A program made the translations under genes and the position numbers. DNA of 64,000 nucleotides from Alloyangia pacifica (lineage in GTDB: Bacteria > Pseudomonadota > Alphaproteobacteria > Rhodobacterales > Rhodobacteraceae): the NCBI RefSeq assembly GCF_020524285.1, contig NZ_JAIVKX010000008.1, forward strand, positions 1 to 64,000. Direction: 5' to 3'. The notes below the pieces were generated by a model. That model did no database searches, was not told the origin of the DNA, and saw only the letters and a list, made by a program, of their open reading frames with translations. Of the stretch, positions 25,237 to 33,388 are shown piece by piece. Every line of letters starts with the position of its first letter. Positions within the stretch are counted from its first letter, which is position 1.

Positions 25237-26520
25237 GTGACCGCTCCTGCCGCCAGCCCCCTGCGCCGCTTCATCCTCGCCAGCGGCATGACCAACCTCG
25301 CCGACGGCGTGGCCGTGGTGGTCTGGGCCTGGCTGGCGACGCTGCTGACCCGCGATCCGCTGCTGGTCACGCTGATGCCGATCACCCTGCGGCTGCCGTG
25401 GTTCCTGTTTGCCCTGCCCGCCGGGGTGGTCACCGACCGGGTGGACCGGCGGCGGCTGATCCTCGCCATGGACGTGGTGCGGGCCTGCGCCTTTGCCCTG
25501 GCCGCCCTCACCATATGGCGGGCCCTGCCCCTCGCCCCCGCGCCGGACACGGGCACCGCCAGCCCCGGCCTCTTCACGGCGCTGCTCGGCTGCGCGCTGC
25601 TCGTGGGCACCGCCGAGGTGTTCCGCGACAGCGCCGCGCAGACCATGCTGCCCGCCATCGTGCCGCACGACCAGCTCGAGCGCGCCAACGGTCGGCTGTG
25701 GAGCGTCGAGATGGTCGGCAATGCGCTGCTCGGGCCGGCAGTCGGCGCGTTCCTCATCGCCTCGGTGGTCTGGCTGCCCTTCGCGCTGAACGCGCTGTGC
25801 TTCCTGCTCGCCGTGGGTCTGATGCATTCGCTGAAGGGCCAATTCACCCCCCGCCGGACCGGCGGGCGCGACTGGAAGAGAGAGCTCGGCGACGGGCTCG
25901 CCTTCCTGCGCGGCTCGGCCTTGCTGCGGCTCCTGGCGGTGATCACCGGCGTGTGGAACCTGCTGCACCAGATGGTCGTCATCGCGCTGGTGCTGCACGT
26001 GCAGGAGAACCTCGGCCTCGGCGCCTCGGGCTACGGGCTGATCCTCGCCGCGGGGGCGCTCGGCGGGGTGCTGGGCGGCTTCTGCGCCGAGCGCATCGTG
26101 CGCAAGCTGGGCAATGGCCCCTCGGCGCAATGGATGACGCTGGCCTCGGCGCTGGCCTTCGCCGCGCTGCCGCTGGCGCCGAACGGCTGGGCGGTGGCGG
26201 CGGTGCTCGCCGCCTTCGAGTTCTGCGGGCTGGTGTGGAACACGGTCTCGGTCTCCTACCGCCAGCGCCACGTGCCCGACGCGATCCTCGGGCGGGTCAA
26301 CGCCACCTACCGGCTCTTCGCCTGGGGGATGATGCCGATCGGGCTGCTGCTCTCGGGCCTGGTGATCCGCGGCGCCGAGGCCCTGATGCCGCGCGGTGTG
26401 GCGCTGCAGATGCCCTTCTTGGCGGCGGCGGCCGGGGTGATCGTGCTGACCGCCTGGGCCTGGCGGCGGCTCGACGCGGGCTTTGCCGACGCCGGCGCGA
26501 CGGGCACCGGTTCGGCCTGA
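25237..26520 (+). CDS. MFS transporter, EntS-like
   Basis: A 427-residue membrane protein with about twelve hydrophobic segments. The N-terminal half has LPAGVVTDRVDRRRLILAMDVVRA, the typical MFS loop 2-3 motif, and the style resembles enterobactin-exporter-like or macrolide-type MFS proteins. I chose the GTG at 25237, after CAAGGACGCC, because the upstream region lacks a membrane-protein start and this gives the expected N-terminus. It stands 154 bases after kdgK and may be separate from the catabolic operon. Confidence 0.82.
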   Translation: MTAPAASPLRRFILASGMTNLADGVAVVVWAWLATLLTRDPLLVTLMPITLRLPWFLFALPAGVVTDRVDRRRLILAMDVVRACAFALAALTIWRALPLAPAPDTGTASPGLFTALLGCALLVGTAEVFRDSAAQTMLPAIVPHDQLERANGRLWSVEMVGNALLGPAVGAFLIASVVWLPFALNALCFLLAVGLMHSLKGQFTPRRTGGRDWKRELGDGLAFLRGSALLRLLAVITGVWNLLHQMVVIALVLHVQENLGLGASGYGLILAAGALGGVLGGFCAERIVRKLGNGPSAQWMTLASALAFAALPLAPNGWAVAAVLAAFEFCGLVWNTVSVSYRQRHVPDAILGRVNATYRLFAWGMMPIGLLLSGLVIRGAEALMPRGVALQMPFLAAAAGVIVLTAWAWRRLDAGFADAGATGTGSA

Positions 26521-26550
26521 ATGAAACGGCCCCCGCCACGGGCAGGGGCC

Positions 26551-26594
26551 AAATCTCTTCGAAGAGACTTGCAACGTCCTTCGACGGACGTTGC
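26551..26594. terminator. Twin TTCG-loop hairpins between convergent genes
   Basis: Hairpin 1 (26551-26570) folds around TTCG, with arms AAATCTC/GAGACTT read as near-palindrome. Hairpin 2 pairs GCAACGTCC (26571-26579) with GGACGTTGC (26586-26594) around TTCGAC. The same two-hairpin layout with different arm sequences occurs at 42841-42882. It lies between the convergent MFS and hydroxyacid-dehydrogenase genes and probably ends one or both transcripts. Confidence 0.6.
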
Positions 26595-26611
26595 GCCTCG
26601 GCTCTCCCGGC

Positions 26612-27547
26612 TCAGTTCACCGGGGTCAGCAGATCCTTGCCGGCGAGGAAGGCCGCGATATTGTCGCGCTGAAGCTGCCCCATGGCGGCGCGCGTTTCCT
26701 TGGTGGCCGAGGCCTGGTGCGGCTGCAGCACCGCGTTCTCCAATGTCAGGAAGCGCGCATCCGGGTTGGGCTCGTTGAGGAACACATCGAGGCCCGCGCC
26801 GGCGATCTTGCCCTGCTGCAGCGCCTCGATCAGCGCCTCCTCGTCAACCGTGGTGCCGCGCGAGATGTTGATCAGCACGCCGGTCGGACCCAGCGCCTCG
26901 ATCACCTCCTTCGACACGTAGCCCTCGGTGGCCGGGCCTCCGACGAGGGCGATCACCAGGAAATCCACCTCGCGCGCCAGCGACACGGGATCGGCGTGGA
27001 AGGTCCAGCCCGGCGTCTCCTTCTCGGAGCGCGCGTGGTAGTGCATCTCCATCTTGAAGGCCGCGAGACGGTCGGCGATCTCGCGCCCGATCCGGCCCAT
27101 GCCGAGGATGCCCGCCTTCTGCCCGCTCATCTTGCGCTGCAACGGGTGCGCCCCCTCCTTGCCCCAGGCGCCGGAGCGCACCCGCGCCTCGGCGCCGCGC
27201 ATGTCGCGGCAGTAGTCGAGCAGCATGGCCACGGCGAGGTCGGCCACGTCGTCGTTCAGCACGTCGGGCGTGTTGGTCACCTTGATGGCGCGCGCCGAGG
27301 CGTCCGTGACGTTGATCGCGTCATAGCCGACGCCGAAGTTGGCGATCAGGCCGAGGCCCGGGAAGGCGTCCATCTGCGCGCCCGCGAAGGGGGCGTGGCC
27401 GTAGAAGGCGATGGCCTTCACGCCCTTGCGGGTGTCCGCGTCCAGCGCCTGCGCGGCGTCGAGGCTTTCCACGTGGGTCCAGCCCAGCTCGGCCAGAGGC
27501 TCGCGGCTCATCTGGTCGGGCTTGCCCACTGCCAGTACGTCCGTCAT
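26612..27547 (-). CDS. D-2-hydroxyacid dehydrogenase (hydroxypyruvate/glyoxylate reductase type)
   Basis: A 311-residue NAD(P)-dependent reductase. The Rossmann motif is GILGMGRIGREIADRL, and the catalytic triad is found as Arg in INISRGTTVDEEAL, Glu in NEPNPDARF and His in LQPHQASAT. Members reduce glyoxylate and hydroxypyruvate to glycolate and glycerate. It lies 18 bases behind otnI on the same strand and is the fifth gene of the tetronate operon, where it may dispose of hydroxypyruvate-like products or interconvert 2-oxo-acids. This extra gene is not part of the minimal otn gene set. Confidence 0.88.
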   Translation of the reverse strand: MTDVLAVGKPDQMSREPLAELGWTHVESLDAAQALDADTRKGVKAIAFYGHAPFAGAQMDAFPGLGLIANFGVGYDAINVTDASARAIKVTNTPDVLNDDVADLAVAMLLDYCRDMRGAEARVRSGAWGKEGAHPLQRKMSGQKAGILGMGRIGREIADRLAAFKMEMHYHARSEKETPGWTFHADPVSLAREVDFLVIALVGGPATEGYVSKEVIEALGPTGVLINISRGTTVDEEALIEALQQGKIAGAGLDVFLNEPNPDARFLTLENAVLQPHQASATKETRAAMGQLQRDNIAAFLAGKDLLTPVN

Positions 27548-27565
27548 CTCGATGATCCTTTCAGC

Positions 27566-28345
27566 TCAAACCAGCGCCGCGCGCAGGGGGGCGAGCCAGC
27601 CGAGGCCCGCCGCCGTATCCCCGCCGCGCGGCTTGTATTCCGCGCCCACCGGCGCCGCCCATCCGACCTCGGCAAAGGAGGCCAGCAGGCGTTCGAAGCA
27701 GATCTCGCCGCCATCGGGCTCGCCACGATCCGGCACCGCGGCGATCTGCACGTGGCCGATCATCGGCAGATGCGCCTTGAACCGCGCGGTCAGATCCCCC
27801 TGCATGATCTGCGTGTGATAGCAGTCGAACATGATGCGCAGGTTGTCGCGCCCCATCGCCGCGACGATCTCGGCGGCATGCTCGACACGGGACAGGTGAT
27901 AGCCCGCCACGTCGCGATGGTTGATCGGCTCGATCAGCACCCCCATGCCCGCCGCGCCCGCGAGATCGCAGGCCAGCGCGAGCGTCTCGCGGTAGGTCGC
28001 CTCGGCCTCCGCGCCGCCATCGGTGCGGCCCGCCATCACGTGCACGTTCCGCGCCCCGATCGCCTCGCCATAGGCGACCGCCTGGCGCACCGCCGCGGCG
28101 GCGTCCTCGCGCCGCTCCAGCAGCGCGGCGAGCCCGAAATCGCCCGCGGCCACGTCGCCCGGCACGGTGTTGAGCCCGAGCATGTCAAAGCCGGTCTCGT
28201 CGAGCGCCGCCTTCATCTCCTCGGGCGGCACGTCATAGGGGAAATGGCACTCCACCGCGTCGAAGCCGTCGCGCGCCGCGGCGCGGATGCGCTCGGGCAG
28301 CGGCAACTCGGTGTAGAGAAAGCCGATATTGGCCGAAAACTTCAT
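27566..28345 (-). CDS. otnI: 2-oxo-tetronate isomerase (hydroxypyruvate isomerase family)
   Basis: A 259-residue AP-endonuclease-2-like TIM barrel. It begins MKFSANIGFLYTELPLPERI, typical of Hyi/OtnI, with conserved metal-binding acidic and histidine residues (VECHFPYD, EPINHRDVAGYH, FDCYHTQIM, HVQIAAVPDRGEPD). In erythronate breakdown OtnI isomerises 2-oxo-tetronate to 3-oxo-tetronate. It starts 3 bases after the otnC stop. Adjacent otnC, otnK and ltnD genes favour OtnI over plain hydroxypyruvate isomerase. Confidence 0.9.
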   Translation of the reverse strand: MKFSANIGFLYTELPLPERIRAAARDGFDAVECHFPYDVPPEEMKAALDETGFDMLGLNTVPGDVAAGDFGLAALLERREDAAAAVRQAVAYGEAIGARNVHVMAGRTDGGAEAEATYRETLALACDLAGAAGMGVLIEPINHRDVAGYHLSRVEHAAEIVAAMGRDNLRIMFDCYHTQIMQGDLTARFKAHLPMIGHVQIAAVPDRGEPDGGEICFERLLASFAEVGWAAPVGAEYKPRGGDTAAGLGWLAPLRAALV

Positions 28346-28348
28346 GTC

Positions 28349-28993
28349 TCAATCCCAGTCCACGTCGAATTTCGTGACCACCTGCTGCACCTGCCCGGAG
28401 GTGAGCATGCGCGGCCTGTGCCCCTGCAGCAGCAGCGCGAGCTTGGCGGTCTCCTCCAGTTCTTCCATCGCGTAGACGGCGGCCTCGAGGTCCTTGCCCG
28501 CCACCACCGGGCCATGGTTGGCCAGCACCACCGCCGAGCGCTTGCCCGCCAGCCCGCGCACCGCGTCGCCCATGGCCGGATCGCCCGGCACGAAGAACGG
28601 CAGCAACCGCACCTTGCCGAGCCGCATCACCGCATAGGCCGTGAGCGGCGGCAGAAGGTTGTCGGGATCGATGTCGGGCATCATCGACCAGGCCACCGCG
28701 TGGCTCGAATGCAGGTGCACCACCGCCCCGGTCTTGCCGCGCGTCTCGTAGAAGGCGCTGTGCAGCGGCATCTCCTTGGTCGGCTTGTCGCCATCGATGA
28801 GGATCCCGGCCGCATCGAAGCGCGAAAGCCGCGCCGGATCGAGGCTGCCGAAGCTCGAGCCGGTGGGCGACACCAGCAGCCCACCATCCTCGGTGCGCGC
28901 CGAAATATTGCCCGAAGCACCGCCGGTGAGGCCGCGTTGGAACATCGACGCGGCCATCTCGCAGATCTGCTCGCGCAGCTTGCTCTCGCTCAT
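28349..28993 (-). CDS. otnC: 3-oxo-tetronate 4-phosphate decarboxylase (class II aldolase family)
   Basis: A 214-residue class II aldolase/adducin fold. The metal-binding histidines are in VHLHSSHAVAW and in ANHGPVVAGKD, with TGGASGNISAR near residue 25. In the tetronate pathway it decarboxylates 3-oxo-tetronate 4-phosphate to dihydroxyacetone phosphate. Overlaps otnK by 4 bases (ATGA) and precedes otnI by 3 bases, so translation is coupled on both sides. Confidence 0.9.
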   Translation of the reverse strand: MSESKLREQICEMAASMFQRGLTGGASGNISARTEDGGLLVSPTGSSFGSLDPARLSRFDAAGILIDGDKPTKEMPLHSAFYETRGKTGAVVHLHSSHAVAWSMMPDIDPDNLLPPLTAYAVMRLGKVRLLPFFVPGDPAMGDAVRGLAGKRSAVVLANHGPVVAGKDLEAAVYAMEELEETAKLALLLQGHRPRMLTSGQVQQVVTKFDVDWD

Positions 28994-30216
28994 GCCCCCT
29001 GCTCCATCACGCGGGCGGCCTTGGCAAAGAAGTCCTCGGCCCCGAAGTTGCCGGACTTCAGCGCCAGCACCATGTCGCCCGCGCGCATGACCGGCACGCC
29101 GGGGTCGATCTCCGGCCCGATCTCCAGCGCCTCGGGCGCCAGCGCCTCGACCACCGCGCCCGAGGTCTCGCCCCCGGCGCTGATGATGCGCTTCACACCC
29201 TTGGCGGCCAGCGCGGCCGCGGTCTTGGCAAAGAGCCCCTCCAGCGCGGCGGCGACCGTCTCGCGGCCATGCCTTTGCTGCGCCTCGGCCACGGTGGCGG
29301 GCTCGGCCGAGGAATAGATCAGCGGCAGCCCGTCCTGCGCCAGCGCCCACTCGGCAAGCGTGTCGGCCTCGAGCCCCGCCAGCGCCTCCTCCGCGGTGAC
29401 CTCGCGCTTCGGTCCCGCGTGGGCGGCGACCTGCGCACGCGTGGCGTTCGAGCAGGAGCCCGAAAGGGCGACCACCTGACCGCCCTGCCCCGTCCAAGCG
29501 CCAGCCTTGCCGGACAGCGCGAAATTGCCCGGAAGGCCGAGCGCGATGCCCGAACCGCCGGTGAGCAGCTTGGTCCCCTCGAGGGCCCTGCCCCAGGTCA
29601 GCAAGTCCTCGTCGCGGATCGCGTCGGCGATGACGAAGCCGCGGCCCGCCTCCGCCTCGGACGCCAGCGTCGCGCGGATCGCCTCGGCCCCCTGCCAGAC
29701 GGTGCCGGCGGGCACATGGCCGACGCCGCGCGAGACCTGCGCGGCGAGCACGCGGCGCAGGTCGGGGTCTTTCATCGGCGTCAGGGGATGGTTCTCCATG
29801 CCCGACTCCGACAGCAGGTGATCCTGTACGAAGAGGTGGCCCTGGTAGATCGTCCGCCCCGTCGCCGGGAAGGCCGGGCAGAAGATGACGCTCTCGGTCC
29901 CCAGCGCGTCGGCCAGCGCCTCGGCGACGGGGCCGATATTGCCCTCCGCGGTGGAATCGAAAGTCGAGCAATACTTGAAGAGAAACTGCTCGCACCCCTG
30001 CGCCTTCAGCCACTCCAGCGCTTCCAGGGACAGCTTCACCGCCTCGGCGGCGGGAATGGAGCGCGACTTCAGCGCCACCACCCCGGCCTCGACCTCCGGC
30101 GCGGCGTCGGTCTTCGGCACGCCGACGTATTGCACCGTGCGCATGCCCTGCTTGACCAGCGTGTTGCCGAGATCGCTCGAGCCGGTGAAATCGTCGCCGA
30201 TACAACCCAGCAGCAT
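28990..30216 (-). CDS. otnK: 3-oxo-tetronate kinase (four-carbon acid sugar kinase, DUF1537)
   Basis: A 408-residue kinase of the former DUF1537 family. LLGCIGDDFTGSSDLGNTLVKQGM is the N-terminal signature (key residues GDDFTG-SD), YCSTFDSTAEGNIGPVA lies near residue 85, and the C-terminal nucleotide-binding lobe has ISAGGETSGAVVEAL. It phosphorylates 3-oxo-tetronate at C4. Its start ATG overlaps the ltnD stop (TGATG), and it overlaps otnC downstream. Confidence 0.92.
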   Translation of the reverse strand: MLLGCIGDDFTGSSDLGNTLVKQGMRTVQYVGVPKTDAAPEVEAGVVALKSRSIPAAEAVKLSLEALEWLKAQGCEQFLFKYCSTFDSTAEGNIGPVAEALADALGTESVIFCPAFPATGRTIYQGHLFVQDHLLSESGMENHPLTPMKDPDLRRVLAAQVSRGVGHVPAGTVWQGAEAIRATLASEAEAGRGFVIADAIRDEDLLTWGRALEGTKLLTGGSGIALGLPGNFALSGKAGAWTGQGGQVVALSGSCSNATRAQVAAHAGPKREVTAEEALAGLEADTLAEWALAQDGLPLIYSSAEPATVAEAQQRHGRETVAAALEGLFAKTAAALAAKGVKRIISAGGETSGAVVEALAPEALEIGPEIDPGVPVMRAGDMVLALKSGNFGAEDFFAKAARVMEQGA

Positions 30217-31109
30217 CAGTCGTCTCCCGGCAATGCGAGGCCCGCCGCGCGGGCATAGACCTTGATCACCGCGGCGTCGTCGATCAGCCCGTCTCCCGCC
30301 ACGGCGGCGGCCTTGAACTGGGTCAGCGCGGCCTCGGTCATCGGCACCGGCAGCTGCGCCTCGCCGGCGATGCCGCCGACGATGCCCAGATCCTTGGGCC
30401 AGATGTTCACCGCCGAGCGCGGCGTGTAGTCGCCCTCCACGACGTGAGGGCCGCGGTTCTCGAACATCCAGCTGGTGCCGGCGGAGGCCGAGATCACCTC
30501 GACGATGCGCGCCGGGTCGAGCCCCTGGCTGATGCCGAGCGCCATTGCCTCGCCCATGGCCGCGATATGCACGCCTGCGAGCAATTGGTTCACCGCCTTC
30601 ATCGCGCTGCCCGCCCCGGCCTCGTCTCCCAGCCGGTGCACGGTGGCGGCCATGGCGTCGAGCGCTGGCTGCGCGGCGGCGAAGGCCTCCGGCGTGCCCG
30701 AGGCCATGATCGAGAGCTGCCCCTGCGCGGCCTTGATCGCGCCGCCGGAGATCGGCGCATCGAGGTAATGCAGCCCCTCGGCCGAGGCGAGGCCGGCGAA
30801 TTCGCGCGCCTGGCTCGGCGCGATGGTGGCGCAGGAGATGATCGCCGCACCCTCTGCCAGATGCTCGGCCGCGCCGCCGGAGCCGAAGAGCACCTCGCGC
30901 GTCTGCGCCGCGTTGAGCACCACGCAGACCAGCACCGAGCTCGCGCCCAGCGCCTCTGCGAGGCTGCCCGGCGCGCCCCCCTCGGCCTCGAAGGCCGCCG
31001 TCCGCTCGCTCGAGATATCCAATCCGTGCACCACATGCCCGGCGCGCAGCAGCGACTGCGCCATGCCCATGCCCATCGAGCCGAGCCCGATCACCGTGAT
31101 CTCTGCCAA
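30216..31109 (-). CDS. ltnD: L-threonate dehydrogenase (3-HIBADH family)
   Basis: A 297-residue NAD-dependent dehydrogenase. TVIGLGSMGMGMAQSLLRAG is the dinucleotide motif, YLDAPISGGAIKAAQGQL the substrate loop, and GAGSAMKAVNQLLAG the catalytic lysine region. First step of tetronate degradation: oxidation at C2. Identity as threonate rather than erythronate dehydrogenase (DtnD) is not certain. It starts with TTG at 31109, preceded by GGGAGGAG at suitable spacing; no ATG or GTG start gives the Rossmann strand. The operator TGGTATACCA sits only 18 bases upstream of the start, so its bound repressor would directly block the promoter. First gene of ltnD-otnK-otnC-otnI-hydroxyacid dehydrogenase. 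Confidence 0.88.
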   Translation of the reverse strand: MAEITVIGLGSMGMGMAQSLLRAGHVVHGLDISSERTAAFEAEGGAPGSLAEALGASSVLVCVVLNAAQTREVLFGSGGAAEHLAEGAAIISCATIAPSQAREFAGLASAEGLHYLDAPISGGAIKAAQGQLSIMASGTPEAFAAAQPALDAMAATVHRLGDEAGAGSAMKAVNQLLAGVHIAAMGEAMALGISQGLDPARIVEVISASAGTSWMFENRGPHVVEGDYTPRSAVNIWPKDLGIVGGIAGEAQLPVPMTEAALTQFKAAAVAGDGLIDDAAVIKVYARAAGLALPGDD

Positions 31110-31127
31110 AGTGCTCCTCCCGCAAAA

Positions 31128-31137
31128 TGGTATACCA
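31128..31137. promoter_or_regulatory. GntR/FCD operator, copy 5 (TGGTATACCA)
   Basis: Perfect 10-bp core inside the 19-base AAAATGGTATACCAAATGA also seen at copy 4. It sits 18 bases upstream of the ltnD TTG start. Read on the minus strand the core contains TATACC, which could itself serve as the -10 element; if so, repressor binding would exclude RNA polymerase directly. Confidence 0.75.
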
Positions 31138-31140
31138 AAT

Positions 31141-31380
31141 GAGGATGGAGCCTGTGAGTGGGAGAGTCAATGCGGGTGGTTGCGGTAACGTGGCAGGTGG
31201 CCCGGTCCCATGCTGCGCGCCGGGCAGGTCACGCGGACCGCGACGCGCTCCGCTCCCGCGCCGAAGGCTCGGCAAACCGCATGGAGCAGCGCTCCGTTAG
31301 CGAGGGGCGCTGCCCCTCGCGCTCCCCGGCGTATTTGGAAAGAGAAGAAGGGGACGACCGCTGCGAGCGGCCGACATGGA
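31141..31380. other. Intergenic with a repeated 11-mer and hairpin
   Basis: This stretch between ltnD and trpA has no gene I can support. It holds CCAAATACGCC on the minus strand (31328-31338), followed in that direction by a GCGAGGGGC/GCCCCTCGC stem with 3-base loop (31300-31320). The same 11-mer and a GAGGGGC stem occur at 41711-41806. Confidence 0.5.
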
Positions 31381-31409
31381 AAAGCCGCGCTTGACGGGCG
31401 GCGCGGCTC
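31381..31409 (-). terminator. trpA terminator
   Basis: On the minus strand AGCCGCGC (31402-31409) pairs with GCGCGGCT (31384-31391), followed by four T (31381-31384). It lies 26 bases after the trpA stop codon. Confidence 0.7.
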
Positions 31410-31434
31410 TTGCAGGTTTCCGGCGAAGCGACCC

Positions 31435-32226
31435 TCAGGCGCGGTGGGCGCCGTCGGCGAGGGATTTCACGAAGGCGAGCACCTCGGAGACCGGCTTGCC
31501 CTCGGCCATGGCGCCGACGATGGCCGAGCCGACGACGCAGCCGTCGGCGACCGAGGCGATGCTCTCGGCGGTCTCGGGGGTGCGGATGCCGAAGCCGACG
31601 ATGACCGGCAGATCTGTGCCCGCCTTGATCCGCGCGACCTCGGGGCCGACGTCGGTGGCCTGCGCCGCGGCTGCGCCGGTGATGCCGGTGATCGAGACGT
31701 AGTAGACGAAGCCCGAGGTGTTCTGCAGCACCTTGGGCAGGCGCTTGTCGTCGGTGGTCGGCGTGGCGAGGCGGATGAAGTTGAGACCCGCCTTCTGCGC
31801 CGGGATGCAGAGTTCCTCGTCCTCTTCGGGCGGCAGGTCGACGATGATCAGACCGTCGATGCCGGCCTCGCGCGCCTCTTCGAGGAAGGCGTCCACGCCG
31901 TGGCTGTAGATCGGGTTGTAGTAGCCCATCAGCACGATCGGCGTGGTGTCGTCCGCATCGCGGAAGTCACGCACCATCTGCAGCGTGCGGTTCAGCGTCA
32001 TGCCCGCCTCGAGCGCGCGCTGGCCGGCGAGCTGGATGGTCTCGCCATCGGCCATCGGGTCGGTGAAGGGCAGGCCCAGCTCGATCACGTCGACACCGGC
32101 CCCCGGCAGGCCGCGCACCAGCTCGAGCGAGCGGTCGTAATCGGGGTCCCCGGCCATCACGTAGGCGACGAAGCCCTTCTTTCCCTCGGCCTTCAGGGCG
32201 GCGAACTTGGCGTCGATGCGGGTCAT
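31435..32226 (-). CDS. trpA: Tryptophan synthase alpha subunit
   Basis: A 263-residue TIM barrel cleaving indole-3-glycerol phosphate to indole and glyceraldehyde 3-phosphate. [19 protein letters not shown] and [13 protein letters not shown] hold the catalytic Glu49 and Asp60, matching E. coli numbering. The phosphate-binding GFGI stretch is near residue 213. trpB is not adjacent, so trpA is separate from its usual partner in this window. Terminator follows at 31381-31409. Confidence 0.96.
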   Translation of the reverse strand: MTRIDAKFAALKAEGKKGFVAYVMAGDPDYDRSLELVRGLPGAGVDVIELGLPFTDPMADGETIQLAGQRALEAGMTLNRTLQMVRDFRDADDTTPIVLMGYYNPIYSHGVDAFLEEAREAGIDGLIIVDLPPEEDEELCIPAQKAGLNFIRLATPTTDDKRLPKVLQNTSGFVYYVSITGITGAAAAQATDVGPEVARIKAGTDLPVIVGFGIRTPETAESIASVADGCVVGSAIVGAMAEGKPVSEVLAFVKSLADGAHRA

Positions 32227-32270
32227 GGCGGTCTTTCCCTTCAGAGGCGCGTCACAGGCTGGTCAACGGC

Positions 32271-32289
32271 GGAAGGCGCGACGCCTTCC
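32271..32289. other. Short hairpin in the trpA/epimerase divergent region
   Basis: GGAAGGCG (32271-32278) pairs perfectly with CGCCTTCC (32282-32289) across a 3-base loop (CGA). It lies 45 bases upstream of the trpA start and 120 upstream of the epimerase gene. Purpose unknown; there is no Trp-codon leader peptide that I can see. Confidence 0.4.
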
Positions 32290-32411
32290 AGAATGTCGCG
32301 AAACCTGTGCCGGATACCCGGGGGAAAATCAATGGGGTGAAAATCGATGGCCGCTCTGGACCTTCGCGGCTTTGGGTTGAATGCTGTGCCCGAGGAGAGA
32401 AGGAGGACGAC

Positions 32412-33302
32412 ATGCGCATTCTGTTCACCGGCGGCAGCGGCAAGGCCGGGCGGCACGTGGTGCGGCACCTTGCAGACGCCGGGCACCGCATCCTGAACGC
32501 GGACCTTGCGCCGCTCGGACACCCCGGCGTGCACGACCTGATCACCGACCTGACCGACCCGGGGCAGGTCTGGAGCGCGATGACCTCACTCGCGAGCTTC
32601 GACGAGCTCGATGGCGGCGGCGCGCAGCCTGCGTTCGACGCGGTGGTGCATTTCGGCGCCCTTGCCCGCATACTGATCAAGCCCGACTGCGAGACCTACC
32701 GGGTCAACACGATCTCGACCTACAACATGCTGGAAGCCGCGGCGAAGCTGCGCATTCCCAAGGTGGTCTTCGCCAGTTCCGAGACGACCTACGGCATCTG
32801 CTTCGCGCGGGGCGAGCGCAAGCCCGAGTATCTGCCGATCGACGAGGAACACCCGGTCGTCCCCGAGGACGCCTATGCGCTGTCGAAGGTGTCCAACGAG
32901 GTGACCGCGCGCGGCATCCAGCGGCGCAGCGGGCAGGACATCTACGGGCTGCGCATCTCCAACGTCTGCGAGATCGAAGACTACCACCGCGATTTCCCCG
33001 CCTACGCCGACGATCCCGCGCCGCGGCTGCGCAATATCTTCGGCTATATCGACGTGCGCGACCTGGCGCAGATGGTCAGCCGCTGCCTCGAGACGGACGG
33101 GCTCGGCTTCCAGCTTTTCAACGTTGCCAATGACGACCTCGCCGTACCGCAGGACAACGCGGAGATCCGCGCACGCTTCTACGACGACGTGCCGGTGAAA
33201 AGCCCGATGCAGCCGCGGCAGGCCTTCTACAGCAACGCCAAGGCGCGGCAGATGCTCGGGTTTTCACCGCAGTACGACTGGCGCAGCGCGCTCGGAAGCT
33301 GA
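32412..33302 (+). CDS. NAD-dependent epimerase/dehydratase family protein
   Basis: A 296-residue extended SDR. TGGSGKAGRHVVRHL (residues 6-20) is the NAD site, VVHFGALA in the middle, SSETTYG the serine/threonine region and YALSK the catalytic YxxxK. The C-terminal substrate half is generic, so sugar-nucleotide epimerase, uronate dehydrogenase or related activity all remain possible. ATG at 32412 follows AGAAGGAGGACGAC, a strong ribosome site. Stands alone between trpA (divergent) and ppk2. Confidence 0.8.
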   Translation: MRILFTGGSGKAGRHVVRHLADAGHRILNADLAPLGHPGVHDLITDLTDPGQVWSAMTSLASFDELDGGGAQPAFDAVVHFGALARILIKPDCETYRVNTISTYNMLEAAAKLRIPKVVFASSETTYGICFARGERKPEYLPIDEEHPVVPEDAYALSKVSNEVTARGIQRRSGQDIYGLRISNVCEIEDYHRDFPAYADDPAPRLRNIFGYIDVRDLAQMVSRCLETDGLGFQLFNVANDDLAVPQDNAEIRARFYDDVPVKSPMQPRQAFYSNAKARQMLGFSPQYDWRSALGS

Positions 33303-33388
33303 GCGGCGGCCGGGATTTGACAGGTATCAAGGTGCGGCGCAGGCTGGGGGTCCAGTCTGCTCGCAGACCGATGCCGAAGGGAGCCGCC

